NCBI GenBank assembly: GCA_963803065.1
Contig: CAWDKW010000014.1
Location: 62,001-126,000 of the forward strand
Length of the DNA: 64,000 bases
Direction: 5' to 3'
Source of the DNA: DASXMT01 sp963803065
GTDB lineage: Bacteria; Actinomycetota; Acidimicrobiia; Acidimicrobiales; RAAP-2
Below are positions 33,384-42,418 of the stretch, in pieces. Below the pieces are notes generated by a model. It did no database searches, was not told the origin of the DNA, and saw nothing but the letters and a program-made list of their open reading frames with translations. The position numbers were made by a program, and so were the translations under genes. How positions within the stretch are numbered: the stretch's first letter is position 1; the number at the start of each line of letters is the position of its first letter.

Positions 33384-34186
33384 AGGCCGGGGTGGCCGCG
33401 GGCCAGGAGCGGCACCAGGAGGCGGTTGGGCGTGAGGTGCCCGAGCACGGCGCCGGCGCGATTGGCCCTTCCCGGGATGACGACGACCCGCCCCTTGGCC
33501 AGTCCCTCGATGCCGGCGCGGGCCACCGTATCTGCTGTCTCCCACAAGAACTTCGGCAGGGCCGCCTCGGCGTCCTCCTTCGACACCCCGGCCCGCTCGC
33601 CGAACCCGGTCTCGACGGGGCCGGGGCAGAGCACCGTCACGTGCACGCCGGTGCCGCGAAGCTCGCCGCTCAGGCTCTCGGAATAGGAGAGGACGAAGGC
33701 CTTTGCCGCCCCGTAGGCAGCCTGGCCCGGCAGTGGCTGGAAGGCACCGGTCGAGGCCACGTTGAGCACCGCGCCCCGGGAGCGCTCGACCATCCCGGGC
33801 AGGAACCGGCTGCACAGGTCGGCGACCGCCACGACATCGACCTCGATCATGTTCGTTTCGGTCGTCGGGTCGGAGGCGGCCACCGGCCCCAGCGTGGAGA
33901 ACCCGGCGTTGTTCACCACGATGTCGGGCGTGAGCCCGAGCTCGGCGATGTGCCCGAGCAGCCCGGCCCGGGCAGTTCGGTCGGAGAGGTCGGCGACCAG
34001 CACGTTCGCCCGCACACCGCTGCCTTCGAGCTCGGCGGCCAGGCGCGCCAACCGGTCGGCTCGTCGAGCCACGAGGGTGACCCCGTGGCCCCGGCGGACA
34101 AGCTCGCGGGCCATGGCCTCGCCGATGCCCGAGGAGGCCCCGGTGACGACGGCCGTGCGGTCAGCTGCAGGGGTGGGAAGAGCCAT
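33374..34186 (-). CDS. Short-chain dehydrogenase/reductase (classical)
   Basis: 270 residues from ATG 34186. TGASSGIG at the N-terminus binds NAD(P), NNAG is present, and the catalytic Ser/Tyr/Lys are in NVASTGAF and AAYGAAK. LVARRADRLARL, after the second strand, with basic residues, suggests NADP. The closest general type is the DltE/YqjQ-like SDR group. It diverges from the NfeD/SPFH pair and has no functional partner nearby. Confidence 0.9.
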   Translation of the reverse strand: MALPTPAADRTAVVTGASSGIGEAMARELVRRGHGVTLVARRADRLARLAAELEGSGVRANVLVADLSDRTARAGLLGHIAELGLTPDIVVNNAGFSTLGPVAASDPTTETNMIEVDVVAVADLCSRFLPGMVERSRGAVLNVASTGAFQPLPGQAAYGAAKAFVLSYSESLSGELRGTGVHVTVLCPGPVETGFGERAGVSKEDAEAALPKFLWETADTVARAGIEGLAKGRVVVIPGRANRAGAVLGHLTPNRLLVPLLARGHPGLRT

Positions 34187-34220
34187 GGCCCAACCGTAGG
34201 GCGGCGGCGGCTCCACCGCT

Positions 34221-34236
34221 CCGCTCGACCGAGCGG
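34221..34236. promoter_or_regulatory. Inverted repeat in the SDR/NfeD divergent promoter region
   Basis: CCGCTCGACCGAGCGG is a perfect 6-bp inverted repeat with a 4-base spacer. A TATAGT -10-like hexamer for the rightward genes follows at 34258-34263. It may be an operator; no regulator gene is adjacent. Confidence 0.3.
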
Positions 34237-34380
34237 CCACGGGTTCTCCTACGCCCGTATAGTGCACGAAGAGATGGTGTTCGTTCCGCAAGCCAATGCA
34301 GCCACAGCAGCGACGGGAAGCCGGGTGGTGCCCGACTCCGTTCACCGGCAGCCGGGCGAACCGGCGGGGCCGGCGACCCC

Positions 34381-34593
34381 ATGTTGAACGGCGTCGAGGG
34401 CATGGTCGGCGAGACGGCGCTGGTGACGCGGGAGGTGGGCACGACCACTCGACCGGGGCTGGTCCGGGCCCGCGGCGAGGATTGGCATGCGGTGTCCATG
34501 TTCCCCGGCACCACCATCGGGGTCGGGGCCACGGTGGTCGTCGCCGAGGTCGAGCGTGGGCTGTTGGTCGTCTACCCAACCGATTCCTCCTAG
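34381..34593 (+). CDS. NfeD-like OB-fold protein (soluble C-terminal domain only)
   Basis: 70 residues. GMVGETALVTREVG, then ARGEDWHAVS and GTTIGVGATVVVAEVERGLLVV give the NfeD C-terminal beta-barrel. The membrane helices and protease domain of full NfeD proteins are absent. It is followed 27 bases later by an SPFH gene, the usual NfeD partner, which supports the call. It probably binds or modulates the SPFH oligomer. Confidence 0.8.
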   Translation: MLNGVEGMVGETALVTREVGTTTRPGLVRARGEDWHAVSMFPGTTIGVGATVVVAEVERGLLVVYPTDSS

Positions 34594-34620
34594 CACCGAC
34601 AGGTCCAAGAAAGGCTTCCG

Positions 34621-35613
34621 ATGATCGCAAGCATCAGTGCCGGCGTCGTCGCCGTCGTCGTCGTAGTCGTTGTCGTCGTCGCGGTCGTGGTCGTGGTGGT
34701 CCTCAAGAAGTCCCTGAAAGTGGTGCAGCAGGGGAGCGTCGGGGTGGTGAAGCGGCTCGGGGAATTCAAGTCGGTCCGTCAGCCGGGGATAGCCGTCCTG
34801 GTCCCCTTCGTCGAGCGGATGGACAAGGTCGACATCCGCGAGTTCCCCCACACCGGAGACCGGCAAGCGGTGATCACCGCCGACAACGTGTCGCTTCAGG
34901 TCAGCGCCACGATCTTCGCCCAGGTCCTCGATGTCAAGGCGGCGCTCTATGAGATCGAGGACTATGCGCTGGCGATCGACCAGTTGTCGCGCACCGCCCT
35001 GCGGGCGGTGTTCGGGGAGTTGACCCTCGATCAGTCGTTGTCCGAGCGGGAGACGATCAATTCCAAGATGCAGGACCACATGGCCGACGCCACCCTCAAG
35101 TGGGGCGTCCGGCTCAACCGGATCGAGATTCTCGACATCACCCCGCCGGCCAACGTGCTGCAGGCCATGTCCGAGCAGAAGGAGGCCGAGCAGCACAAGC
35201 GGGCGGCCATCCTCAAGTCCGAAGGCGACCAGCAATCGGCCATCAACAGCGCGCAGGGTCGAAAGCAGGCGGCCGTGCTCGAGGCCGAAGGTCAGAAGCA
35301 GGCGTCGATCCTCGCCGCCGAGGCACAGCAAAAGGTGCTCGAGCTCCGGGCCGAAGGAGAGAAACGGGCGTCGGCGCTGCGCGGCGAGGGCGAAGCCGCC
35401 GCCTTGGGCGCCCTGGACACGGCGACCATCAAGCCCAACACCCTGGCCGTCCTCCAACTGCGCGCACTCCAGCAGATAGCCAGCTCCGACAACGCCAAGG
35501 TGGTCGTTCCCTACGAGGCGGCCGGGCTGGTCGGTGGTGCACAGGTCTTGGTCGACGCGCTGCGGGGCGTGAGCGCCAACTCCGACGGGAAGGGCACGGC
35601 TCCCCTGGGCTGA
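34621..35613 (+). CDS. SPFH/stomatin-like membrane protein (slipin)
   Basis: 330 residues. A single N-terminal transmembrane helix consists almost only of valine (17 Val within residues 9-29), encoded by runs of GTC/GTG. The SPFH domain follows (VVQQGSVGVVKRLGEFKSV, RQPGIAVLVPFVERMDKVDI, then DLRE-like IREFPHTGDRQAVITADN). A long coiled coil rich in Ala/Glu/Gln/Lys lies at about 180-265. The protein forms ring-like assemblies in membrane microdomains. An AAAGG site precedes ATG 34621. It is paired with the NfeD-like protein. Confidence 0.92.
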   Translation: MIASISAGVVAVVVVVVVVVAVVVVVVLKKSLKVVQQGSVGVVKRLGEFKSVRQPGIAVLVPFVERMDKVDIREFPHTGDRQAVITADNVSLQVSATIFAQVLDVKAALYEIEDYALAIDQLSRTALRAVFGELTLDQSLSERETINSKMQDHMADATLKWGVRLNRIEILDITPPANVLQAMSEQKEAEQHKRAAILKSEGDQQSAINSAQGRKQAAVLEAEGQKQASILAAEAQQKVLELRAEGEKRASALRGEGEAAALGALDTATIKPNTLAVLQLRALQQIASSDNAKVVVPYEAAGLVGGAQVLVDALRGVSANSDGKGTAPLG

Positions 35614-35660
35614 GGGGCTGGCATTCGCTGACCGGCGGGGCCGAGCGACGGCGGGTGCGT

Positions 35661-36509
35661 TCAGGGCTTGACGAAGCGCCCGATGAAGGCGAGAGAGATC
35701 TGGGCGACCTCTCGCCAGCCGTGGTCGATGGTCAGTGCGTGGCCCCGGTCGGGGACCGAGGTGATCTCGGTGACGTTCTCGTTCCGCTTCTGCCGCTTAT
35801 AGGAGGCGTTGGCGATGGCCCAGGGGACCGTATGGTCCCTCTCGCCGTCGATGATCAAGAGGGGGCCCCGGTCGGGGCCCTTCGTCTTGACCTTGACCTC
35901 CGTCCACGGATTGAGGTTGGCGGTCGCCGCCTGGAAGAGCGGCGCACCAGCAGCAGGGACGGCGAAGGTGGCGTACAACTCGCGGGCTTCGTCCTCGTTC
36001 ACGGCGTTGGCGAAGGCGTAGCGGAACTGCTCATAGGTCAAAGGAACGGCACGGCCCCGGTTGGCCGGGTTCCCGAGTACCGGCGATGCGGACTTGAGCG
36101 ACGAGACAGGGAGAGGCAGCACGCCCCGGAACGGTGCCGGATCGATGGCCACCGATGCCGCCGAGGCGCCCCGGCCGGCCAGGATCTGGGCGAGCAGGCC
36201 CCCGAAGGAGTGTCCGATCAGCGCAGGCTTCCGCTCGAGCCGCTCGACGACCCCCTGGATGTGATCGGCCACCTGCCCGACCGTCTTGTGAGCGAAGACC
36301 TCGGGGTGCCGATTGGCCTCGTCGACGGTGTTGGGGTCGTCGGGCCAGCCGGGCGCCACCGTGGCATAGCCGGCGTCCTCGAACAGCCGACGCCAGCGGT
36401 CCCAACTGCTGGGTAGGAGCCACAGGCCGTGGATGAAGGCCACCGGTGCCTTCCCCGAGCCGTTCGCCTGCTCCACTTCGTTCTGCTCGTAGTCGGTGAC
36501 AGCGGCCAT
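35661..36509 (-). CDS. Alpha/beta hydrolase
   Basis: 282 residues from ATG 36509. AFIHGLWLLPSSWDRW carries the oxyanion HG motif, and IGHSFGGLLAQ the nucleophile Ser. Asp in IDGERDHTVP and His in DRGHALTIDH complete the triad. The cap region contains PAPFRGVLPLPVSSLKSA, seen in actinobacterial haloalkane-dehalogenase-like or lipase-like relatives. The open frame continues far upstream, but only this part is family-like. Substrate unknown. Confidence 0.9.
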   Translation of the reverse strand: MAAVTDYEQNEVEQANGSGKAPVAFIHGLWLLPSSWDRWRRLFEDAGYATVAPGWPDDPNTVDEANRHPEVFAHKTVGQVADHIQGVVERLERKPALIGHSFGGLLAQILAGRGASAASVAIDPAPFRGVLPLPVSSLKSASPVLGNPANRGRAVPLTYEQFRYAFANAVNEDEARELYATFAVPAAGAPLFQAATANLNPWTEVKVKTKGPDRGPLLIIDGERDHTVPWAIANASYKRQKRNENVTEITSVPDRGHALTIDHGWREVAQISLAFIGRFVKP

Positions 36510-36668
36510 GACCACCTCGCTTCTCAGCCGCTCCAGTTCGATGAGGCGGCCACTCTCACCCTTACCCTCCCACACCGGGAGGCCATGTGTGCGATGGCTC
36601 TGGCCCAGCGGAGCACGGCAAACGGTGATGGCGAGTGCCTGTTCGGACGGCGCCGCGCTCGTGCCGGT

Positions 36669-38039
36669 ATGTTCGTGGTCGTGGCCCCCTCGGACATCGC
36701 CGGCGTCAGCGCCCCGATCGTCCAGGCTCGGCGGCTGGTCACCGAGCTGCCTGGCCCCCGGTCTCGGGAGCTGACCAGCCGTCGTGGCGCAGCCGTCGCC
36801 GCCGGCGTGAGCTCCACGCTGCCGGTGTACATCGAAGCTGCATCGGGTGCCATCGTGGTCGACGTCGACGGGAACTCGCTCATCGACCTCGGATCGGGCA
36901 TCGGCGTCACCAGCGTCGGCCACGCCCTGCCCGAGCTGACCGAGGCAGTGAGCGCGCAGGTGGGGCGCCTGGCCCATTCCTGTTTCATGGTCGGACCCTA
37001 CGAGGGGTACATCGCGGTCTGCGAGGAACTCGCGGCGCTGACCCCTGGTGGTCATGCCAAGACCTCCGCCCTCTTCAACTCGGGGGCCGAGGCGGTGGAG
37101 AACGCGGTGAAGGTCGCTCGCCACGCCACCGGGCGCCAGGCGGTGGTGGTCTTCGACCACGCCTACCACGGGCGAACCAACTTGACCATGGCCCTCACGG
37201 CGAAGAACATGCCCTACAAGGAAGGCTTCGGTCCCTTTGCCCCCGAGGTCTACCGGATGCCGATGTCCTACCCGTTCCGGGACCCGGTCGCCATGAGAGG
37301 TGATGACGCGGCGCGGCGCGCCCTGGGGCAGATCGACAAGCAGGTCGGCGCCCACAATGTGGCCTGCGTGCTGATCGAGCCGATCCAGGGGGAGGGCGGG
37401 TTTGTCGTTCCGGCCCCGGGGTTCCTGCCCGCCCTGGCCGCCTGGTGCCACGACCATGAGGTGGTGCTCGTGGCCGACGAGATCCAGTCGGGCTTCTGTC
37501 GCACTGGAGCCTGGTTCGCCTGCGAGCACGAGGGCGTGGTCCCTGATGTGGTCGCGACGGCCAAGGCCATCGCCGGGGGGTTGCCGCTGGCCGCGGTGAC
37601 CGGCCGGGCGGAGCTCATGGATGCCGTGCATTCCGGAGGCCTGGGGGGCACCTACGGCGGCAACCCGGTGGCCTGTGCCGCCGCCCTGGCCACCATCGAC
37701 TTCATGAGGAGCCACGACCTGTCTGGCGCCGCCGCCCGCATCGGTGAGCTGATCGCCGACCGTCTGACCGCCCTGCAGGCGCGGTTTCCGGCGATCGGCG
37801 ACGTCCGAGGCCGGGGGGCGATGCAGGCCATCGAGGTGGTGCGGCCCGGGACCCTCGAACCGGACCCGGAGTCGGCCGGACGGGTCGCCACCCACTGCCG
37901 TCGTGCCGGCGTGATCGTCCTGACTTGCGGGACCTGGGGCAACGTGATCCGCCTGCTGCCCCCGCTCATCATCGGCGAGCACCTGTTGCGCGAGGGCCTC
38001 GACGTGCTCTCCGACGCGGCCGCCGCCACGTTCACCTGA
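36669..38039 (+). CDS. gabT: Class III aminotransferase, 4-aminobutyrate aminotransferase-like
   Basis: 456 residues, PLP-dependent fold type I. FNSGAEAVENAVKVARHATGRQAVVVFDHAYHGRT (positions only) and VADEIQSGFCRTG are the family signatures; the PLP lysine is Lys299 in TAKAIAGG. The sequence is closest to GabT, which moves the amino group of GABA to 2-oxoglutarate. The start is uncertain: ATG 36585 follows GGGAGG and would add 28 residues unlike the family, and GTG 36681 is also possible. No succinate-semialdehyde dehydrogenase gene is adjacent. Related omega-aminotransferases cannot be excluded. Confidence 0.87.
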   Translation: MFVVVAPSDIAGVSAPIVQARRLVTELPGPRSRELTSRRGAAVAAGVSSTLPVYIEAASGAIVVDVDGNSLIDLGSGIGVTSVGHALPELTEAVSAQVGRLAHSCFMVGPYEGYIAVCEELAALTPGGHAKTSALFNSGAEAVENAVKVARHATGRQAVVVFDHAYHGRTNLTMALTAKNMPYKEGFGPFAPEVYRMPMSYPFRDPVAMRGDDAARRALGQIDKQVGAHNVACVLIEPIQGEGGFVVPAPGFLPALAAWCHDHEVVLVADEIQSGFCRTGAWFACEHEGVVPDVVATAKAIAGGLPLAAVTGRAELMDAVHSGGLGGTYGGNPVACAAALATIDFMRSHDLSGAAARIGELIADRLTALQARFPAIGDVRGRGAMQAIEVVRPGTLEPDPESAGRVATHCRRAGVIVLTCGTWGNVIRLLPPLIIGEHLLREGLDVLSDAAAATFT

Positions 38040-38132
38040 CCCGTCGGCGTCGGCGCCGGCGTCGGCGGGTCCGGTCCGGTCCGGGTTCGCTCCTCAGGCA
38101 GACGGGTTGGCCAGTCGGGCAGAGTGGTGTCC

Positions 38133-39044
38133 ATGCGGCACACCCTCCGCTTCGTGCGGGACCTCGTCCCTCGCTATCGGGTGCCCCCGGGGACCCCTGT
38201 CACCATGGGCCGCGACTTCGATCCCGACGGCATCGACCGGACCCTGTCCCCCAGTGAAGGCCGGGCACGCCTGGACGAGGTCATTTCGGTCCTCGACGAC
38301 TACCAGGACCGCCTGTCGGCCGCGGCGACCCGCGGCATCCTGTTCGTGTTTCAGGGTCTCGACGCCAGTGGGAAGGACAGCACCATCAAGCACGTGATGC
38401 GCGGCCTCAACCCTCAAGGTGTCGAGGTCCACACCTTCAAGGAGCCCACGGACGAGGAGCTGCGGCACGATTTCCTGTGGCGATGCCAGCGGGTCGCACC
38501 GGAGCGGGGCCGCATCGGCATCTTCAACCGGTCGCACTACGAGGACGTGCTGGTGGTTCGGGTCCACCCCGAGCTCTTGCGGCACGGAGGGTCGGACCGG
38601 TCGGGGACCACGAGCATCTGGGCACGGCGCTTCCAGGAGATCAATGACTGGGAGCGCCACCTGGTCGCCAATGACATCGCCGTGGTGAAGGTGCTCCTCA
38701 ACGTGTCCAAGGCAGAACAGGCCAGACGGTTCATCGACCGGATTGATCGGCCGGAGAAGAACTGGAAGTTCGCTCCGAGCGACATCCATGAACGGCGGTA
38801 CTGGGACGACTACCAGCGCGCCTTCGGCGAGATGCTCAGCAACACCAGCACCGAGTGGGCCCCGTGGCATGTGGTGCCCGCCGATCACAAGTGGTTCGCT
38901 CGCTTGGCCACCGCCGCCATCCTGGCCCAGACGCTCATCGACATCGACCCGCAGTATCCGCGGGTGGACGCTTCGGTCCGCCGTCAGATGGCCGCGGACC
39001 GGGACGCGCTGGTTGCCGAGCTCCGCGACCCGTCGGAGAGCTAG
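38133..39044 (+). CDS. ppk2: Polyphosphate kinase 2 (PPK2) family protein
   Basis: 303 residues. Walker A GLDASGKDST lies at residues 75-84; the lid and base region FNRSHYEDVLVVRVHPELL and RFQEINDWERHL are diagnostic of PPK2. Family enzymes use polyphosphate to phosphorylate nucleoside mono- or diphosphates. ATG 38133 is chosen over GTG 38124. Size and single-domain layout fit class I or III; which nucleotide is used cannot be read from the sequence by eye. Confidence 0.92.
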   Translation: MRHTLRFVRDLVPRYRVPPGTPVTMGRDFDPDGIDRTLSPSEGRARLDEVISVLDDYQDRLSAAATRGILFVFQGLDASGKDSTIKHVMRGLNPQGVEVHTFKEPTDEELRHDFLWRCQRVAPERGRIGIFNRSHYEDVLVVRVHPELLRHGGSDRSGTTSIWARRFQEINDWERHLVANDIAVVKVLLNVSKAEQARRFIDRIDRPEKNWKFAPSDIHERRYWDDYQRAFGEMLSNTSTEWAPWHVVPADHKWFARLATAAILAQTLIDIDPQYPRVDASVRRQMAADRDALVAELRDPSES

Positions 39045-39054
39045 GGTTCGGGGC

Positions 39055-39501
39055 GTGACCGAGGTCGGCGCCGTGCGCACCGATGCGCCCATGATCGGGC
39101 TGTCGCACGTGCAGCTGCTGGTGTCCAACGTGGCTGCCAGCGCCGAGTGGTACACGGCCGCGCTCGGCCTGGAGCCCTATGCCGGGAGCGTCGAGGTCGG
39201 CTACGTGGCCCTGCGCCACCGAGGGGCCGAGGTGGTGATCGTGTTGAGCGCCCGACCAGGTTCGCCCGATGACGGTGGCGGTGTCCCGACCGATGGTCCG
39301 GTGCACGGCGGGGCGATCCTCGACCATCTGGCATTCGCCGTGTCCGACCCAGGTGCACTCCGGGCGTGGGCCGACCATCTCACCGCCATCGGGGTCGAGC
39401 ACCCGGGCGTCGTGCTCGAGGGTGGCAACCCGTCGCTCCAATTGCGCGACCCGGACGGCACGGCTATCGAGCTGATCACCTCGGGGCATCCCCCGGCCTG
39501 A
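39055..39501 (+). CDS. Glyoxalase/bleomycin-resistance (VOC) family protein
   Basis: 148 residues from GTG 39055, ten bases after the PPK2 stop. Two beta-alpha-beta-beta-beta modules are visible: LSHVQLLVSNVAASAEWYTAALGLEP (positions only) and LDHLAFAVSDPGALRAWADHL. Metal-site candidates are His in LSHV, His in LDHL and the terminal Glu in TAIELI. VOC proteins include dioxygenases, isomerases and antibiotic-binding proteins; the function here is open. Confidence 0.87.
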   Translation: MTEVGAVRTDAPMIGLSHVQLLVSNVAASAEWYTAALGLEPYAGSVEVGYVALRHRGAEVVIVLSARPGSPDDGGGVPTDGPVHGGAILDHLAFAVSDPGALRAWADHLTAIGVEHPGVVLEGGNPSLQLRDPDGTAIELITSGHPPA

Positions 39502-39508
39502 TTGGCGA

Positions 39509-40192
39509 TCACCCTCGGCCACCGGCCCGAGGTGCCTCCCGGTCGTCATCGACCTCGATGCCCAAGGCCCTGAACACCCCCAGAGCCAATGGGAGTACCT
39601 GGCCCGAGTCGATGACCGCACCGTGGATGTCGCCGACCCCCTTCAACCCCTCGAGTGTCGACCCATGGAGGCGAACGCCGGGGAGGTCCGATCGGGACAA
39701 CTCGGCAGCCCTCAGCTCGCAATCGAAGAACTGTGCGCCGGCCACCGTCGCCGCGTAGAAGCTGCTTGCCTCCAGGTGGGCGTGGTCAAAGCGGACGTGC
39801 TCGCCACTGGCCATCGCGAAGTTGGCGTGATCGAGCTTGGTCTCGCTGAAGAGCACGTCGCTGAGTCGGGCCCCGGCCAGGTCGATCGCCGACATTCTGC
39901 ACGCCCTGAACTCAACCCGGACCAAAACGGCCTCCGACAGTCGTGCCCCCGACAAGTCGCACGATTCGACCACCGTGTCCCCTATTCGGATCCGGTCGAG
40001 GACCGAGCCGGTGAAGCGTGCCCCGTTGAGGCGCGATCCGTTGATCTCCGCCCCTCGGGCACTCTGGCCGGAGAAGTCCCCGGCGACCTCGACGCCGTCC
40101 CAGTCGAGGTCGTCGACCAGCGTGCCCGGCTCGACCGCGGTCAGGCCAGGCCGGACTCGGGGAGGCCTCGGGTCGATCGGCCGGGCTGCCAC
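39509..40192 (-). CDS. Pentapeptide-repeat protein
   Basis: 227 residues from GTG 40192. The middle is made of A(D/N)LXX-like repeats (for example DLSGARLSEAVLVRVEFRAC and DLAGARLSDVLFSETKLDHA) that should form a right-handed quadrilateral helix. Flanking N- and C-terminal segments lack repeats. Some relatives mimic DNA and protect gyrase, but nothing here proves that. It follows the SDR gene with only five bases between them on the same strand, so the two are likely co-transcribed. Confidence 0.87.
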   Translation of the reverse strand: MAARPIDPRPPRVRPGLTAVEPGTLVDDLDWDGVEVAGDFSGQSARGAEINGSRLNGARFTGSVLDRIRIGDTVVESCDLSGARLSEAVLVRVEFRACRMSAIDLAGARLSDVLFSETKLDHANFAMASGEHVRFDHAHLEASSFYAATVAGAQFFDCELRAAELSRSDLPGVRLHGSTLEGLKGVGDIHGAVIDSGQVLPLALGVFRALGIEVDDDREAPRAGGRG

Positions 40193-40197
40193 CGGGA

Positions 40198-41010
40198 TCA
40201 GAGATCGACGATGGGCTTGGGGACCAGCTCGGGGTTGGCCGATCCGTCGACTTCGAGCAGTTTGCCGGTGACCCAGCTGGCCGCGGGGGAGGCCAGGTAG
40301 ACGGCGGCCGTGGCGATGTCATCGGGCTCACCGTTGCGGCGCATCGCCGTCCGTTCGATCATCGTGTTCCGGATATTCGGGTCCATGCTCGACAGCCAGT
40401 TGCCGAGGGACTCGGTCTCCACGGCCCCGGGCAAGATGGCGTTCACCCGGATCCGGGGGGCCAGGTCGGCGGCCATCAGCCTTGTCAGCTGGGAGAGGGC
40501 CGCCTTGGTCGTCCCATGGGCCAACTGTCCGCGAGGGGCGTTGCGGCCGGCCATCGAGCTGATGTTGACGATGGAGGCACCGGGACGATCGAGGAGGTGG
40601 GGGACAGCGAGCCGGCTCAACTCGAAAGGGGCGAAGACGTTGAAGCGGAAGGACGCTTCCAACTGCTCGACCCTGGTGTCCAAGAAGGGGTGGGACTGGG
40701 AACCTCCGGCATTGTTGACGACCACGTCGAGCCCACCGAGCTCATCGACGGTGCGGGAGACCAGCTCGGCGATCAACTCGAAGTCGTTGATGTCGCCCGG
40801 GAGGACCAGGGCCCGGCGTCCCCGCTCGGTGACGTCATGGGCCACTGCATCGAGATCGCGTGCCGTGCGGGCGACTACGGCGAGGTCGGCCCCGGCATCG
40901 GCGTAGGCACGGGCGATGGCGGCACCGATTCCCTTGCCCGCTCCGGTCACGATTGCCACCTTCCCGTCCAGCCTGAAGAGGTCCTGGGTGTTGTTCGGGC
41001 GGCGGGGCAT
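40198..41010 (-). CDS. SDR family oxidoreductase with His at the catalytic Tyr position
   Basis: 270 residues from ATG 41010, with a GGGAGAGA site. TGAGKGIG, NNAGG and NISSMAG are normal, but the YxxxK position reads LAHGTTKAAL: the codon is CAT (His), not Tyr. The Lys is kept. LEVDGSANPEL near the end matches the FabG-like group. It may have altered chemistry or be a binding protein. It is followed by the pentapeptide-repeat gene. Confidence 0.9.
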   Translation of the reverse strand: MPRRPNNTQDLFRLDGKVAIVTGAGKGIGAAIARAYADAGADLAVVARTARDLDAVAHDVTERGRRALVLPGDINDFELIAELVSRTVDELGGLDVVVNNAGGSQSHPFLDTRVEQLEASFRFNVFAPFELSRLAVPHLLDRPGASIVNISSMAGRNAPRGQLAHGTTKAALSQLTRLMAADLAPRIRVNAILPGAVETESLGNWLSSMDPNIRNTMIERTAMRRNGEPDDIATAAVYLASPAASWVTGKLLEVDGSANPELVPKPIVDL

Positions 41011-41167
41011 CGTCTCTCCCTCGGGTTCGGGTGCGGGCTCGTCGTTGCGTCCGGGGGTCCGGACCATGGTGCGTGCACAAGGTAGCGCGCCCGGGACGGT
41101 CGCCTGGTGGTGCCCGGCGAGGCGACGGTGCTTCGGTCGGGTGACCGCCTGATGCTCATCAGTCGCT

Positions 41168-41223
41168 CCAACGACGCAGACCCAACGACGCAGACCCAAC
41201 GACGCAGACCCAACGACGCAGAC
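41168..41223. repeat. 14-bp tandem repeat, four perfect copies
   Basis: CCAACGACGCAGAC is repeated four times without change from 41168. It lies in the 250-base gap between the SDR start and the secreted esterase stop. The period is not a multiple of three, which argues against coding. Confidence 0.9.
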
Positions 41224-41260
41224 ATCGTCACGCGAGCCGGCCGAGGGAAGTCGATGACGG

Positions 41261-42382
41261 TCAGCGTCGGGGCGGTGATGGGAGGCGGAACCGTTCGAAG
41301 AACGCCCACATCGCGTCGGTGGCGTTGATCTGGAAGGTGGTGAAGCCGGTGATCGAGCTGATCGACCGGCTGAAGGTGCTTCCGGGCCACGAGTGGCCCC
41401 CGCCCAGGATGATGTAGAAGCGGACGTCCGTCCCGGCCGGGCAGGGGTAGGAGCGAAGGATGACCTCACTGGCCACCCTGGTGTCGGAGGACTTCGGATT
41501 GCAGCCGTCCTTGACCGCCCACGCCTGGACGGTGGCCGGGTAGCCAGCGCCGTGCAGCTTCGCCGGCTGCGTGGTCGTAGTGGTCGAGGACGAGCCCGAC
41601 CCCCCGCTGCCCAGGATGCGGTTGAGGGTGGCCGTCCCGATCCCGCCGTTGAAGAACAGGATCGGGTCGGCCGTGCCGTGGAAGGCGATGACCGGTACCC
41701 GCCGCGTCGTCCGGCAGGGCTTCGGGAGCTGCAATCCCGAAACGGCGCCGATGGCGGCAAAGCGATTGGACATGGTGCAGGCCACCAGGGACACCATGAA
41801 CGAGCCGTCGGAAAGCCCGCTGGCGTAGACGCGAGACGTGTCGATGCACTGCGTCGACTCCAGCTGGTCCACCATCGCGCTGACGAAGGCGAGGTCGGGA
41901 TTGTGCGGTGGGCGATCGGTGGTGTCCCAGTGCACCGGGCTGCCCGTACCGTTGGGAAAGACGACCACGAACCCGTCGTGCTGGCCGAGGGCACCGAATC
42001 GGGAGGTGGCCGAGTGGATCGTCGCCCCCTCGGCCAGCCCGTGGAAATCCACCACCAGCGGGCGGGGCACCGGAGCGCCCGAGGCGCCGCGGGCTCTCGT
42101 GGCGGTCGAGGTGGGACTGGGAGTTGTCGGCGCCGGGGTGGTGAGGAGGTACCAGCGCGGGGTGCCGTCGACGTCGATGTCCTGGCGCTGGTTGGTGACC
42201 GACGCCGTCGGGGCCTTGGCACAGCCCGAGGAGCGGACGGCTGGACCGGCGGCCCTCGCCGGACCTCCCGATGCAGCCCCGGCCGGTCTGGCCGGGCCCA
42301 CCGTGGAGACGAGCGCGCCCACGATGGCCAGCAGTGTCGCCACCAGGGCACGGGACCCCGTCATGCGGTGCACTGTTGTCAT
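41261..42382 (-). CDS. Secreted esterase, PHB-depolymerase/CE1-like (LpqC type)
   Basis: 373 residues. An N-terminal signal peptide (ALVATLLAIVGALVSTVGPA, Ala-rich cleavage) is followed by an alpha/beta hydrolase domain: VVDFHGLAEGAT for the oxyanion hole, Ser in ASGLSDGSFM, Asp in FHGTADPILFF and His in GGGHSWPGS. Cys pairs (CIDTS...CTMSN, CNPK...CPAG) suggest disulfides outside the cell. The family includes PHB depolymerases and feruloyl esterases. ATG 42382 is used; 42364 is an alternative. A Thr/Ser-rich insertion separates the core strands. Confidence 0.88.
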   Translation of the reverse strand: MTTVHRMTGSRALVATLLAIVGALVSTVGPARPAGAASGGPARAAGPAVRSSGCAKAPTASVTNQRQDIDVDGTPRWYLLTTPAPTTPSPTSTATRARGASGAPVPRPLVVDFHGLAEGATIHSATSRFGALGQHDGFVVVFPNGTGSPVHWDTTDRPPHNPDLAFVSAMVDQLESTQCIDTSRVYASGLSDGSFMVSLVACTMSNRFAAIGAVSGLQLPKPCRTTRRVPVIAFHGTADPILFFNGGIGTATLNRILGSGGSGSSSTTTTTQPAKLHGAGYPATVQAWAVKDGCNPKSSDTRVASEVILRSYPCPAGTDVRFYIILGGGHSWPGSTFSRSISSITGFTTFQINATDAMWAFFERFRLPSPPRR

Positions 42383-42418
42383 GGCCAGTAGCGAAGCACA
42401 GCTCCGGCCACGCCGCGC

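Noticed and set aside
36510..37982. Upstream extension of the 35661 hydrolase frame across the aminotransferase gene
   Set aside because: Only the part after ATG 36509 is hydrolase-like; the rest is antisense to a motif-complete aminotransferase.
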